From NCBI RefSeq assembly GCF_001673365.1, contig NZ_LZLS01000003.1:62001-126000 (forward strand): a stretch of 64,000 bases of DNA. The letters run 5' to 3'. Under the pieces are notes generated by a model. The model was given only the letters and a program-made list of their open reading frames with translations, had not been told where the DNA came from and did not search any database. Shown here one piece after another: positions 44,681 to 52,192 of the stretch (the first letter of the stretch is position 1; the number at the start of each line of letters is the position of its first letter). This DNA is from Mycobacterium asiaticum. GTDB taxonomy: Bacteria; Actinomycetota; Actinomycetes; Mycobacteriales; Mycobacteriaceae. The position numbers and the translations under genes are program-made.

Positions 44681-44959
44681 CAAATTTGTCCGTTCTCAGG
44701 TGGTGGGCCCCCCACGTGCCGTCGCTGCACCGACCGAAGCAGTTGCACCTGCCTCTCGCACCCCATCGCGCGCCTCCAACCGACTTGGGCAATCACCGGT
44801 TCCGAATGAGCAACTTGGCAAGACGAACATAGTCGCTCGGCACGGATCATGGTCGAAATTCCCGCAATGAGTTTGGATTGAGACGTTCCGGCTGTGCAGC
44901 CCGACCAGCATGCCCCGTAAGCCGATTTGGGAACACCGCGGCGGGGTACCAGCACAGTC
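44681..44959. other. 279-base divergent gap, promoter region of the long PPE gene
   Basis: Separates the minus-strand PPE gene from the plus-strand DUF4235 gene. It should hold both promoters, but no motif or symmetric element stands out. No credible open reading frame is present on either strand. Confidence 0.4.
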
Positions 44960-45235
44960 ATGAGTGCAAAGTCCAAAGCCATGTACATGCCGCTATCGAT
45001 TGCCACCAGCGTGACGGGTGGATTGTTGGCCGGTGCGGTATTCAGCCAAGTCTGGAAACGCTTTAGCGACGACGACCAGGCGCCGCCGGATCCCAAAGAT
45101 CTCAGCAACTCCACTCGCGCCGCGCTGCTGGGCGCGGGCTTGCAAGGGCTGATTTTCGGTGTGGTTAAGGCGGCGGTCGACCGGGTCGGTGCCCGTGGCT
45201 ACCGTGCCGTCACCAACGAGTCACCCGTGCCTTGA
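44960..45235 (+). CDS. DUF4235 domain membrane protein
   Basis: A 91-residue small membrane protein from ATG 44960 (MSAKSKAMYMPLSIATS). The sequence PLSIATSVTGGLLAGAVFSQVWKRF and LLGAGLQGLIFGVVKAAVDRVGARGYRAVT form two hydrophobic helices with the pattern of DUF4235. The middle is polar with DDDQAPPDPKDL. Function unknown; common in actinobacteria. No ribosome binding site is obvious, so the start could be a few codons off. Confidence 0.75.
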   Translation: MSAKSKAMYMPLSIATSVTGGLLAGAVFSQVWKRFSDDDQAPPDPKDLSNSTRAALLGAGLQGLIFGVVKAAVDRVGARGYRAVTNESPVP

Positions 45236-45257
45236 GTTTGCGCGCCAACCGCCCCGG

Positions 45258-45271
45258 TAGAACGTGTTACG
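45258..45271. promoter_or_regulatory. KstR-like site upstream of DUF1295 gene (candidate)
   Basis: The sequence TAGAACGTGTTACG matches the KstR pattern TnnAACnnGTTnnA at all fixed positions except the last A. It lies 120 bases before the DUF1295 gene. KstR controls cholesterol-catabolism genes in mycobacteria; whether it binds here is untested. Confidence 0.3.
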
Positions 45272-45390
45272 GTTTTGCCGACGGTGGCCGTGGACCTGAA
45301 ATCCGGGTGTTGTGCGCGAGGAGTATCCGATGGCATGGCTGGCCGAAAAGTGCTGCTGCAGAGCTGAATTGAGGACCGTGGCCGCCGGAG

Positions 45391-46272
45391 ATGAGTAAAG
45401 CTCGGTCGCTGGCGCTCGTCACCGCCGCATATGTCGTCGCGATCGGCGTGGCCGCCGGCTGGCTGGCGTGGGGCCCGAGCACCGGACGGTTGTGGCTGGA
45501 TACCTTCATCGCCGACGTGTTCGCCACCCTCGTGGTGTTCGCATTCAGCCGGATCTATCACAACTCGAGCTTCTACGACGCGTACTGGAGCGTCATTCCC
45601 CCGCTGCTGTTGTTCTATTGGTGGAGTCAGGCCGGTGCGGGTGTCGACCAGTTGCGTTGTTGGCTGGTCGCGGTACTGGTCCTGGTGTGGGCGGTGCGGC
45701 TCACTGCGAACTGGGTGTACGCATTTTCCGGCCTGCATCACGAGGACTGGCGCTACCCGATGTTCAAAGAGCGCGCCGGCCGGGCAGAGTTCGTTGTCGA
45801 CCTGCTAGCGATTCATCTGATCCCCACCACCCAGGTGTTCGCGGGCATGCTTCCGGTTTATGTCTGTGTGACGTACACCGGCGCCGACATCAGGTGGCTC
45901 ACCATCGTTGCCTTCGTCCTTGGCATGGGGGCGGTGGCCCTCGAATTCGCCGCCGACGCGCAGCTGCACCGGTTCGTCCGGGACCGGCGCCCCGGGGCGG
46001 CGATGGACCAGGGATTGTGGGGCTGGTCGCGACATCCGAACTACTTCGGTGAGTTCAGTTTCTGGTTCTCCCTCGCGCTGTTCGGGGTGGCGGCGTCGCC
46101 GTCGGACGCCTGGTGGTTGTTTGTGGGTGCGATGGCAATGTTGGCGATGTTCCTTGGTGCCAGCATCCCGATGATGGAGACCCGCAGTCTGTCGCGGCGC
46201 CCCGAGTATCAGACCGTGATCGACCGTGTTCCGCGTTTTGTGCCCCGACCACCGCGCAAAGACACGGCATGA
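45391..46272 (+). CDS. DUF1295 family membrane protein (steroid 5-alpha-reductase-like)
   Basis: A 293-residue polytopic membrane protein starting at ATG 45391 behind CCGGAG. About seven hydrophobic segments are visible (LALVTAAYVVAIGVAAGWLAW; VIPPLLLFYWW; CWLVAVLVLVWAVRLTANWVYAF; LAIHLIPTTQVFAGMLPVYVCV; LTIVAFVLGMGAVALEFAAD; FWFSLALFGVAASPSDAWWLFVGAMAMLAMFLGAS). The signature GLWGWSRHPNYFGEFSFWFSLALFG with RHPNYFGE is the conserved cofactor region of the DUF1295/3-oxo-5-alpha-steroid 4-dehydrogenase group. It likely reduces a double bond of a lipid using NADPH. The next gene starts inside its stop codon (ATGA). Confidence 0.88.
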   Translation: MSKARSLALVTAAYVVAIGVAAGWLAWGPSTGRLWLDTFIADVFATLVVFAFSRIYHNSSFYDAYWSVIPPLLLFYWWSQAGAGVDQLRCWLVAVLVLVWAVRLTANWVYAFSGLHHEDWRYPMFKERAGRAEFVVDLLAIHLIPTTQVFAGMLPVYVCVTYTGADIRWLTIVAFVLGMGAVALEFAADAQLHRFVRDRRPGAAMDQGLWGWSRHPNYFGEFSFWFSLALFGVAASPSDAWWLFVGAMAMLAMFLGASIPMMETRSLSRRPEYQTVIDRVPRFVPRPPRKDTA

Positions 46273-47393
46273 CCCGCAAGCGCGTCGTCATTGCAGGCTT
46301 GGGGGACGTCGGCATTCTGACTGCGATCCGGCTGGCACCGCACGCCGACGTCGTCGGCATTTCGGTGAAGCCCGGGCTGGTCAGCGGGCAGGAACTCGGC
46401 GTACGACTCGCCCGTCCCGACGATTGGGCGCGCGACTACTGGATTCCGTTCGACAGGTTCCGCCGGTTAGACGGGGTCCAAACGGTGCAGGCCGAATTGA
46501 CCGGTGTGGATCTGACTGGGCAGATGGTGTTCGGCCACCGCGAAGATGGCTCCACCGTCACCGAGGAATACGACGCGCTGGTCATCTCGACTGGCGTCAG
46601 CAATGGCTTCTGGCGCCAGACCCAGCTGCAGTCAGCCGCACAAGTGGGCGCTGGGTTGTACGCGGCCCACGAACAAATAGCCACGGCCAGGTCGGTGATC
46701 GTGGTGGGGGGTGGCGCGGCGGCGGTCAGCAGCGCCGTCAACATCGCCAGGACCTGGCCGGACAAGCAGGTTGACCTGTACTTTCCGGCAGAACGCCCGC
46801 TGGGTGAATATCATCCGAGAATTTGGCAGCGGGTGGCCGGCCGGCTGACCGAACTCGGCGTCGGCCTACACCCGGGCCATCGGGGCGTCGTCGCCGCCAG
46901 CTTCACCGGCGACCAGATCACCAACGAACCGGTGCGCTGGAGCACCGGGCAACCCCCAGCCGTCGCCGACGCCGTGCTCTGGGCGATAGGACGGGTGCGG
47001 CCCAACACCGGATGGCTACCGCCGCAACTGGTCGACGAGCGCGGCTACATACGGGTGACACCGCAGCTGTGGGTGCCCGGCCACCGGAACGTGTTCGCGG
47101 TCGGCGACGTGGCGGCCACCGACCCACTGCGCAGCTCGGCCCGCAATCGTGGTGATGCGTTGGTGGCGCACAACATTCGAGGCACCTTCACCGGCGGCCA
47201 GCTGCGGGCGTTTAAGGCACCCGGACGCCGCTGGGGCTCGTTGGTGGGGATCCAGCCCGACGGGTTGGAAGTGTTCTTCCCCACCGGCCACGCGTTCCGG
47301 TTTCCGCGGTGGGCGGTCGAGCGGGTGGTGATGCCGTGGATTGTGCGCTGGGGTATGTACCGCGGGGTGCGGGAGAACCGCCCGTTCGGCTGA
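46269..47393 (+). CDS. FAD/NAD(P)-dependent oxidoreductase (pyridine nucleotide-disulphide type)
   Basis: A 374-residue flavoprotein whose ATG overlaps the DUF1295 stop by four bases. The N-terminal FAD segment is KRVVIAGLGDVGILTAIRL (GxGxxG-like); a second nucleotide motif is SVIVVGGGAAAVSSAVNIA near residue 140; the FAD-binding VFAVGDVAATDPLRSSARNRGDALVAHN is near residue 280. There is no redox-active CxxxxC, so it resembles NADH dehydrogenase-like or AIF-type oxidoreductases. It may supply reducing power to the membrane reductase encoded just upstream. The SnoaL-like gene follows after 16 bases. Confidence 0.85.
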   Translation: MTRKRVVIAGLGDVGILTAIRLAPHADVVGISVKPGLVSGQELGVRLARPDDWARDYWIPFDRFRRLDGVQTVQAELTGVDLTGQMVFGHREDGSTVTEEYDALVISTGVSNGFWRQTQLQSAAQVGAGLYAAHEQIATARSVIVVGGGAAAVSSAVNIARTWPDKQVDLYFPAERPLGEYHPRIWQRVAGRLTELGVGLHPGHRGVVAASFTGDQITNEPVRWSTGQPPAVADAVLWAIGRVRPNTGWLPPQLVDERGYIRVTPQLWVPGHRNVFAVGDVAATDPLRSSARNRGDALVAHNIRGTFTGGQLRAFKAPGRRWGSLVGIQPDGLEVFFPTGHAFRFPRWAVERVVMPWIVRWGMYRGVRENRPFG

Positions 47394-47409
47394 GAGGAAC
47401 ACGCTGACC

Positions 47410-47883
47410 ATGGAACAGTGGGAACTCGTTGCGCGCGAACAGATTCGAGACACGCTGGCGCGGTACAACTGGGCGGGTGACGCGGGCCGAGTCGACGGAC
47501 TTGCCGAAACATTCTGCGTCGACGGCGTTTTGGAGATTCGTGGGTTGCGGTCGCTACACGGCCGATCCGAGATCGCGGAGTTCCTGGCGGGCGTGACCGG
47601 CAACGTGACAGGCAGCGTGACCGGTAACGCCAAGGTCGAGCCCCACCTAAAGCACGAAGTGAAACCGATAGTGCGGCACAACGTTGCCAACGTGCTGTTT
47701 ACCGAAGTCACACCGCAACGGGCCCTTGTTTCGTCCTACTTCACCGTCTTCACCCACGTGGGGCTCGACCATTTCGGACGCTATCGCGATGTCCTTGTGC
47801 CCGAGGCGGACACGTGGCTGATCAGCCACCGGAAGGTGTCGACCGATTGGGCAGCCCCGGACTCGCAGATGGCACGCGGTTAG
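47410..47883 (+). CDS. SnoaL-like / nuclear transport factor 2 fold protein
   Basis: A 157-residue NTF2-fold protein from ATG 47410 behind GAGAGGAACACGCTGACC. The layout MEQWELVAREQIRDTLARYNWAGDAGRVDGLAETFCVDGVLEIRG ... GRYRDVLVPEADTWLISHRKVSTDW is typical of SnoaL_4 proteins (hydroxysteroid isomerase-like fold). It may isomerise or dehydrate a polyketide or steroid substrate. It lies 16 bases after the FAD oxidoreductase and so belongs to the DUF1295 operon. A three-copy 12-base repeat inserts VTGN-like residues into a loop. Its stop shares bases with the stop of the convergent acyltransferase gene. Confidence 0.8.
   Translation: MEQWELVAREQIRDTLARYNWAGDAGRVDGLAETFCVDGVLEIRGLRSLHGRSEIAEFLAGVTGNVTGSVTGNAKVEPHLKHEVKPIVRHNVANVLFTEVTPQRALVSSYFTVFTHVGLDHFGRYRDVLVPEADTWLISHRKVSTDWAAPDSQMARG
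47593..47628 (+). repeat. three tandem 12-bp coding repeats
   Basis: GTGACCGGCAAC, GTGACAGGCAGC and GTGACCGGTAAC follow each other inside the SnoaL-like gene, encoding VTGNVTGSVTGN. Copy number may vary between strains. Confidence 0.85.
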
Positions 47884-49181
47884 CCAGTGCGCGACGGCAC
47901 CCCGGCGCTGACCCGAGCGGCCAGGGCCGCAACCAGGAAGCAGCCCAGCGCAATCCATCCGTCGCCGGTCAGGCCGTCCTTGGCCATCAGCACCAGCGCG
48001 ATGCCCGCGAGACAAATCAGCACACCGGCAACCGTCGACCAGACGCCGCCGGAACGAACCGGCGCGTCCCACCAGGGCAGGCGCCGATGCTCGAGCGGTG
48101 AGAGCAGCTTGAACGTCACGGCCATGACAACCGCGAAAACCACCGCCCGCAAGGCGAGCAGGCCCCAGAACCCGGGAGCATGCACGTCGAAGGCATCCAG
48201 ACCGACAGCGTGCAGACCAACCGCGGCAACCGCGATCGCCGGGATGTGCCACAGATAGAGCGTCATCGCTCCACCGTTTCCGACGGCAACGGCCTGCCAC
48301 ACCCTGGGACGCTGAGCCCAGCGTCGGATCGGCCCCGCAGCCGCCACGAACGCGCACGACATCCACGTGCAGTGCAGCGCCAGCAAGAGCGTCGGCGGCG
48401 ACACGTTGGACATCCGCTCCGCACCGGTCACCACCAGCGAAACCTCGTAGGTGCCAGCCACAGCCAGCAGTACTTGCACGCTCAACGCGCACACCGCGGT
48501 GACCAACGCTGCACGCAGACCGATCAGCCCGCGCGCATAGGCCACGCCGATCACCACCGGAATCAGCCAGACGATCAAGAAGTTGGCGATCCCGGATTCG
48601 GGCGTACCGACGGCGAACCTGATGGCATCGACAGCGGTGGCAGCAGCGAGCAGACCGGTGACAACGAGTGCGAACGCGCGCCCCGTGCGCAGCCGGGTCA
48701 AAGCTGGCACGAAGGCAAGCGCGACCAGGTAGATGCCGAGAAACCACAACAGCGCCACGCACTCGCGGCCGAGTCCGGCCGCGGATTCCTGGCCAACCGT
48801 CGCGCGCACAATCAGTAGCGCCACCGTCCACGCCGCCAGATACCAGAACACCGGCCGGCACAGCCGCTGTGACCGGGTGAACAGCCACGACCCCCACGCG
48901 GTGCCGGGGTGCCAACCGTAGGCACCGGCGGCCCCGCCGGCCAGAAAGAACAGCGGCATCACCTGAACGATCCAGGTCACCGGCGCGAGGGCGGGAACCG
49001 CGCCGAGCAGGTTCCCGATTCGCACCCCACTGGAGTCGATGGTGCCGAGCAGCAGCGCGCAGTGCCCGAACATCACCACGACGAGCGCGGTCAGGCGTGC
49101 GACATCGACGGCACGGTCGCGCTGGCGTTTGGTGTTGGCAGAGATCTCACCCGCGGTGGACATGGAGGTAACCAGAGGCAT
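47880..49181 (-). CDS. acyltransferase family membrane protein (acyltransferase-3 type)
   Basis: A polytopic protein of about 433 residues, taking ATG 49181 (MPLVTSMSTAGEI) as the start; an ATG at 49163 is equally possible, and the frame open further upstream to 49421 is Arg-rich and improbable. At least nine hydrophobic segments are seen. The segment RAVDVARLTALVVVMFGHCALLL near the N-terminus matches the conserved first helix with catalytic-type His of acyltransferase-3 (OafA/OpgC) proteins, and MTLYLWHIPAIAVAAVGL is another family block. It would O-acylate a cell-wall glycan or lipid. Convergent with the SnoaL gene. Confidence 0.82.
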   Translation of the reverse strand: MPLVTSMSTAGEISANTKRQRDRAVDVARLTALVVVMFGHCALLLGTIDSSGVRIGNLLGAVPALAPVTWIVQVMPLFFLAGGAAGAYGWHPGTAWGSWLFTRSQRLCRPVFWYLAAWTVALLIVRATVGQESAAGLGRECVALLWFLGIYLVALAFVPALTRLRTGRAFALVVTGLLAAATAVDAIRFAVGTPESGIANFLIVWLIPVVIGVAYARGLIGLRAALVTAVCALSVQVLLAVAGTYEVSLVVTGAERMSNVSPPTLLLALHCTWMSCAFVAAAGPIRRWAQRPRVWQAVAVGNGGAMTLYLWHIPAIAVAAVGLHAVGLDAFDVHAPGFWGLLALRAVVFAVVMAVTFKLLSPLEHRRLPWWDAPVRSGGVWSTVAGVLICLAGIALVLMAKDGLTGDGWIALGCFLVAALAARVSAGVPSRTG

Positions 49182-49245
49182 TCGACCAGCATGCCCAGTT
49201 ATCCGCGACGGCGAATGAGTAGTACTACCCGTCGCGGATCCGTCA

Positions 49246-51606
49246 CTACCGCCCGAATCCCGCATCGCGCAACGCCTGGGCCATCGAATTGCCCGCCGAA
49301 CCGGCGCCCGCCCGGCCCGAACTTCTGGTGTGCTGCGAATTCTTCTGCCGCGGGCCCGGTCTGCCGTCCCGCGGGGTTCGTGCAGCACGGTCGGGACGCT
49401 TGTCCCGTTGCGGCTCGTCATCCAGACGCAGGCTCAGGCCGATGCGCTGACGTTCGACGTCGACTTCCATCACCTTTACTCGCACGACTTGACCGGATCT
49501 GACCACTTCGTGGGGATCGGACACGTATCGCTGCGCCATCGCCGAGATGTGCACGAGTCCGTCTTGGTGCACTCCGACGTCGACGAAAGCGCCGAAGGCA
49601 GCCACGTTGGTGACGACCCCTTCCAACACCATGCCCGCCTTGAGGTCGGCGATCTTCTCGACGCCAGCCGCGAAGGTCGCCGAAGTGAACGCCGGCCGCG
49701 GGTCCCGGCCGGGCTTTTCCAGTTCGGCGAGGATGTCGGTCACCGTCGGGATGCCGAACCTGTCGTCGGCGAAATCGGAGGGACGAAGCTTCCGCAACGC
49801 ACGTTCGTCACCGATGATCTCGGCCAGCGCGACACCGGAGCGGTCCAGGATGCGCCGGACCACCGGGTACGCCTCGGGGTGGACTCCCGAAGCGTCCAGT
49901 GGGTCGTCCCCGTCACGGATCCGAAGAAATCCCGCGCATTGTTCAAAGGCCTTGGGCCCCAACCGTGGAACTTCCAGCAGCGCACGGCGGTTGGCGAACG
50001 GGCCGGTGCTGTCGCGGTGGCCGACGATGGCCTCGGCCAACGATTCCGAGATGCCCGACACCCGCGCCAATAGCGGGACCGATGCGGTATTGAGGTCGAC
50101 ACCCACGGCGTTGACCGCGTCCTCGACCACGGCGTCCAGGCTTCGTGCCAGGATTCCCGGGGTCACGTCGTGTTGGTACTGCCCGACACCGATCGACTTC
50201 GGCTCGATCTTCACCAGTTCGGCGAGCGGATCCTGCAACCGCCGGGCGATCGACACCGCCCCGCGCAGCGTCACGTCCAGATCGGGCAACTCGTGTGCCG
50301 CATACGCCGATGCGGAATACACCGATGCGCCAGCTTCGCTGACCATCGCTTTCGCGGGGGCGCCGGCACCCGCAGCGCGGATGTCGGCGATCAATTCGCT
50401 TGCCAGAGCATCGGTTTCCCGCGAAGCTGTTCCGTTACCCACCGCAATCAACTCCACGCCGTGCCGGGCCACCAGCGCGGCCAAGGCCGCCTTGGCGGCC
50501 TTCCACTGCCGTTGCGGCGCATGCGGATAGATGGCGCATGTATCGAGCACCTTGCCGGTGCCGTCCACCACGGCAACCTTGACGCCGGTTCGAAAGCCCG
50601 GGTCCAGGCCCAGCGTCGTGCGCGCTCCGGCAGGGGCGGCAAGCAGCAGGTCCTTGAGATTCCTGGCGAACACCGCCACCGCCTCCTCTTCCGCGCGTTG
50701 CCGCAGCCGCATCCGGGCGTCGATCGTGGCGGAGAACATCAGCCTGGCCCGCCAGGCAAGGCTCACCGTGGTGGACAGCCACGGTGTCGCCGGGTGAACT
50801 GCATGCGGCGCCGACATGTCGATCCCGAGAGTGCGCGCGATCATCGCTTCGTACACCTCGTCGTGCCCGCCGTCGAAGTTGAAGGCTAATGCCTTTTCCT
50901 TCTCCCCGCGCAGCACCGCGAGGACGCGGTGGGACGGCATTTTCTCCAGCGGTTCGGCAAAGTCGAAGTAGTCGCGAAACTTCTGTGCCTCAGCACTTTT
51001 CGCGGCTTCCTCAGACCAAGGTTTGGTCCGGAGCGACGCTCTCCCCCAAAATGTCTCGCGAATCGCGCCGACCAGCTCCGCGTCCTCGGCCGCCCGTTCG
51101 ATAAGGATGTGCCGGGCGCCTTCCAAAGCGGCGGCGGCATCGGCGACATCGTCACCGAGAAACGTCTCGGCAACGACGTCGGGGACCAGCGTGGGATCGG
51201 TGACCAACTGGTCGGCCAGCGGCTCCAAGCCCGCCTCGCGGGCAATCTGCGCCTTGGTCCGCCGCTTGGGCTTGTAGGGCAGATAGATGTCTTCGACGCG
51301 CGCCTTGGTCTCGGCCGCCAGCAGCGCCCGCTTCAGCGCGTCGGTCAACTTGCCCTGTTCCTCGATGGAGGCCAGCACCGCCGCCCGGCGCTCGTCGAGT
51401 TCCCGCAGGTAACGCAACCGCTCCTCGAGGGTGCGCAGTTGACCGTCGTCCAGACTGCCGGTGACTTCCTTGCGGTAGCGGGCGATGAACGGGACGGTGG
51501 CGCCTTCGTCCAGGAGCTTGACGGCGGCGACAACTTGGACCTGTTCAATCGCCAGTTCCTCAGCGAGACGGGCGTTTACGGATTTGATCGGTACGGTCGG
51601 ATTCAC
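49246..51606 (-). CDS. tex: Tex family RNA-binding transcription accessory protein
   Basis: A protein of about 786 residues. The GTG at 51606 is preferred because TAGGG lies 8-12 bases ahead; an ATG at 51627 is in frame. Order: helical N-terminal part (VNARLAEELAIEQVQVVAAVKLLDEGATVPFIARYRKEVTGSLDD), a YqgF/RNase H-like domain near residues 325-450 (TTLGLDPGFRTGVKVAVVDGTGKVLDT), helix-hairpin-helix motifs near 490-560 (KSIGVGQYQHDVTPGILARSLDAVVEDAVNAVGVDLNTASVPLLARVSGIS) and a C-terminal S1 RNA-binding domain near 645-720 (GMVLEGVVTNVAAFGAFVDVGVHQDGLVHIS). The tail is Arg/Gly-rich. It is a housekeeping RNA-binding factor. Confidence 0.93.
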   Translation of the reverse strand: MNPTVPIKSVNARLAEELAIEQVQVVAAVKLLDEGATVPFIARYRKEVTGSLDDGQLRTLEERLRYLRELDERRAAVLASIEEQGKLTDALKRALLAAETKARVEDIYLPYKPKRRTKAQIAREAGLEPLADQLVTDPTLVPDVVAETFLGDDVADAAAALEGARHILIERAAEDAELVGAIRETFWGRASLRTKPWSEEAAKSAEAQKFRDYFDFAEPLEKMPSHRVLAVLRGEKEKALAFNFDGGHDEVYEAMIARTLGIDMSAPHAVHPATPWLSTTVSLAWRARLMFSATIDARMRLRQRAEEEAVAVFARNLKDLLLAAPAGARTTLGLDPGFRTGVKVAVVDGTGKVLDTCAIYPHAPQRQWKAAKAALAALVARHGVELIAVGNGTASRETDALASELIADIRAAGAGAPAKAMVSEAGASVYSASAYAAHELPDLDVTLRGAVSIARRLQDPLAELVKIEPKSIGVGQYQHDVTPGILARSLDAVVEDAVNAVGVDLNTASVPLLARVSGISESLAEAIVGHRDSTGPFANRRALLEVPRLGPKAFEQCAGFLRIRDGDDPLDASGVHPEAYPVVRRILDRSGVALAEIIGDERALRKLRPSDFADDRFGIPTVTDILAELEKPGRDPRPAFTSATFAAGVEKIADLKAGMVLEGVVTNVAAFGAFVDVGVHQDGLVHISAMAQRYVSDPHEVVRSGQVVRVKVMEVDVERQRIGLSLRLDDEPQRDKRPDRAARTPRDGRPGPRQKNSQHTRSSGRAGAGSAGNSMAQALRDAGFGR

Positions 51607-51682
51607 CCGCAGGACCCTACCGAACATGTCCGACAGCGTCGGTCAAGCGGGCACGGCGAGCCTGCTGCGCGGCTGGACCCGC

Positions 51683-52171
51683 TTAACCCCGCGGGTAGCC
51701 GCGGCGCACAGTTCGGTCCAGAACGCCCAGCGTCGCTCGCAGCGCGGCTTCGGAGATGACCGGGAAAATTCCCGCGTCCCGCCACTGTTGATCGATGTTC
51801 GACCAGTCGTAGAACGAGGTGACCACCGTCGCCGCATCAGAAGTTTCGGCGGGCGCCAGGCGGTAACCGTAGACGTGGCCGATTTGGGGCCGGATCTGGC
51901 CGAGGATCGTCCAGGCGATCAACCGGTCCTGCTCGAACTCGGTGATCTCAACGGTGACGTCGTATTTACCCAGTTGCGGAAAGTCGTTCAGCGACTCGCG
52001 GTCCATGTGGACGACGAAGCTGTCGCCCACGGCGGTCACCGGGTCGCCGTCGGCGTCCTGCAGCATCCCGGACGAGTCGATCGCGACATGGCCCTGCGGG
52101 TCGCAGAGCACCGCGAAGATGTCAGCCGCGGACGCTGCGATGGTGCGCTCGGTCTCGATGCGTTCGGTCAT
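51683..52171 (-). CDS. SRPBCC (START-like) family protein
   Basis: A 162-residue protein from ATG 52171 with the SRPBCC/polyketide-cyclase-2 fold: ETERTIAASAADIFAVLCDPQGHVAIDSSG at the N-terminus (helix-grip entry), VTVEITEFEQDRLIAWTI in the middle strands and a long C-terminal helix (RDAGIFPVISEAALRATLGVLDRTV). Such proteins bind hydrophobic ligands in a central cavity. It follows pknE after 21 bases on the same strand and may be in the same transcript, though a link to the kinase is unproven. Confidence 0.8.
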   Translation of the reverse strand: MTERIETERTIAASAADIFAVLCDPQGHVAIDSSGMLQDADGDPVTAVGDSFVVHMDRESLNDFPQLGKYDVTVEITEFEQDRLIAWTILGQIRPQIGHVYGYRLAPAETSDAATVVTSFYDWSNIDQQWRDAGIFPVISEAALRATLGVLDRTVRRGYPRG

Positions 52172-52192
52172 GCGTCCTCACTGTTGGGTAGG

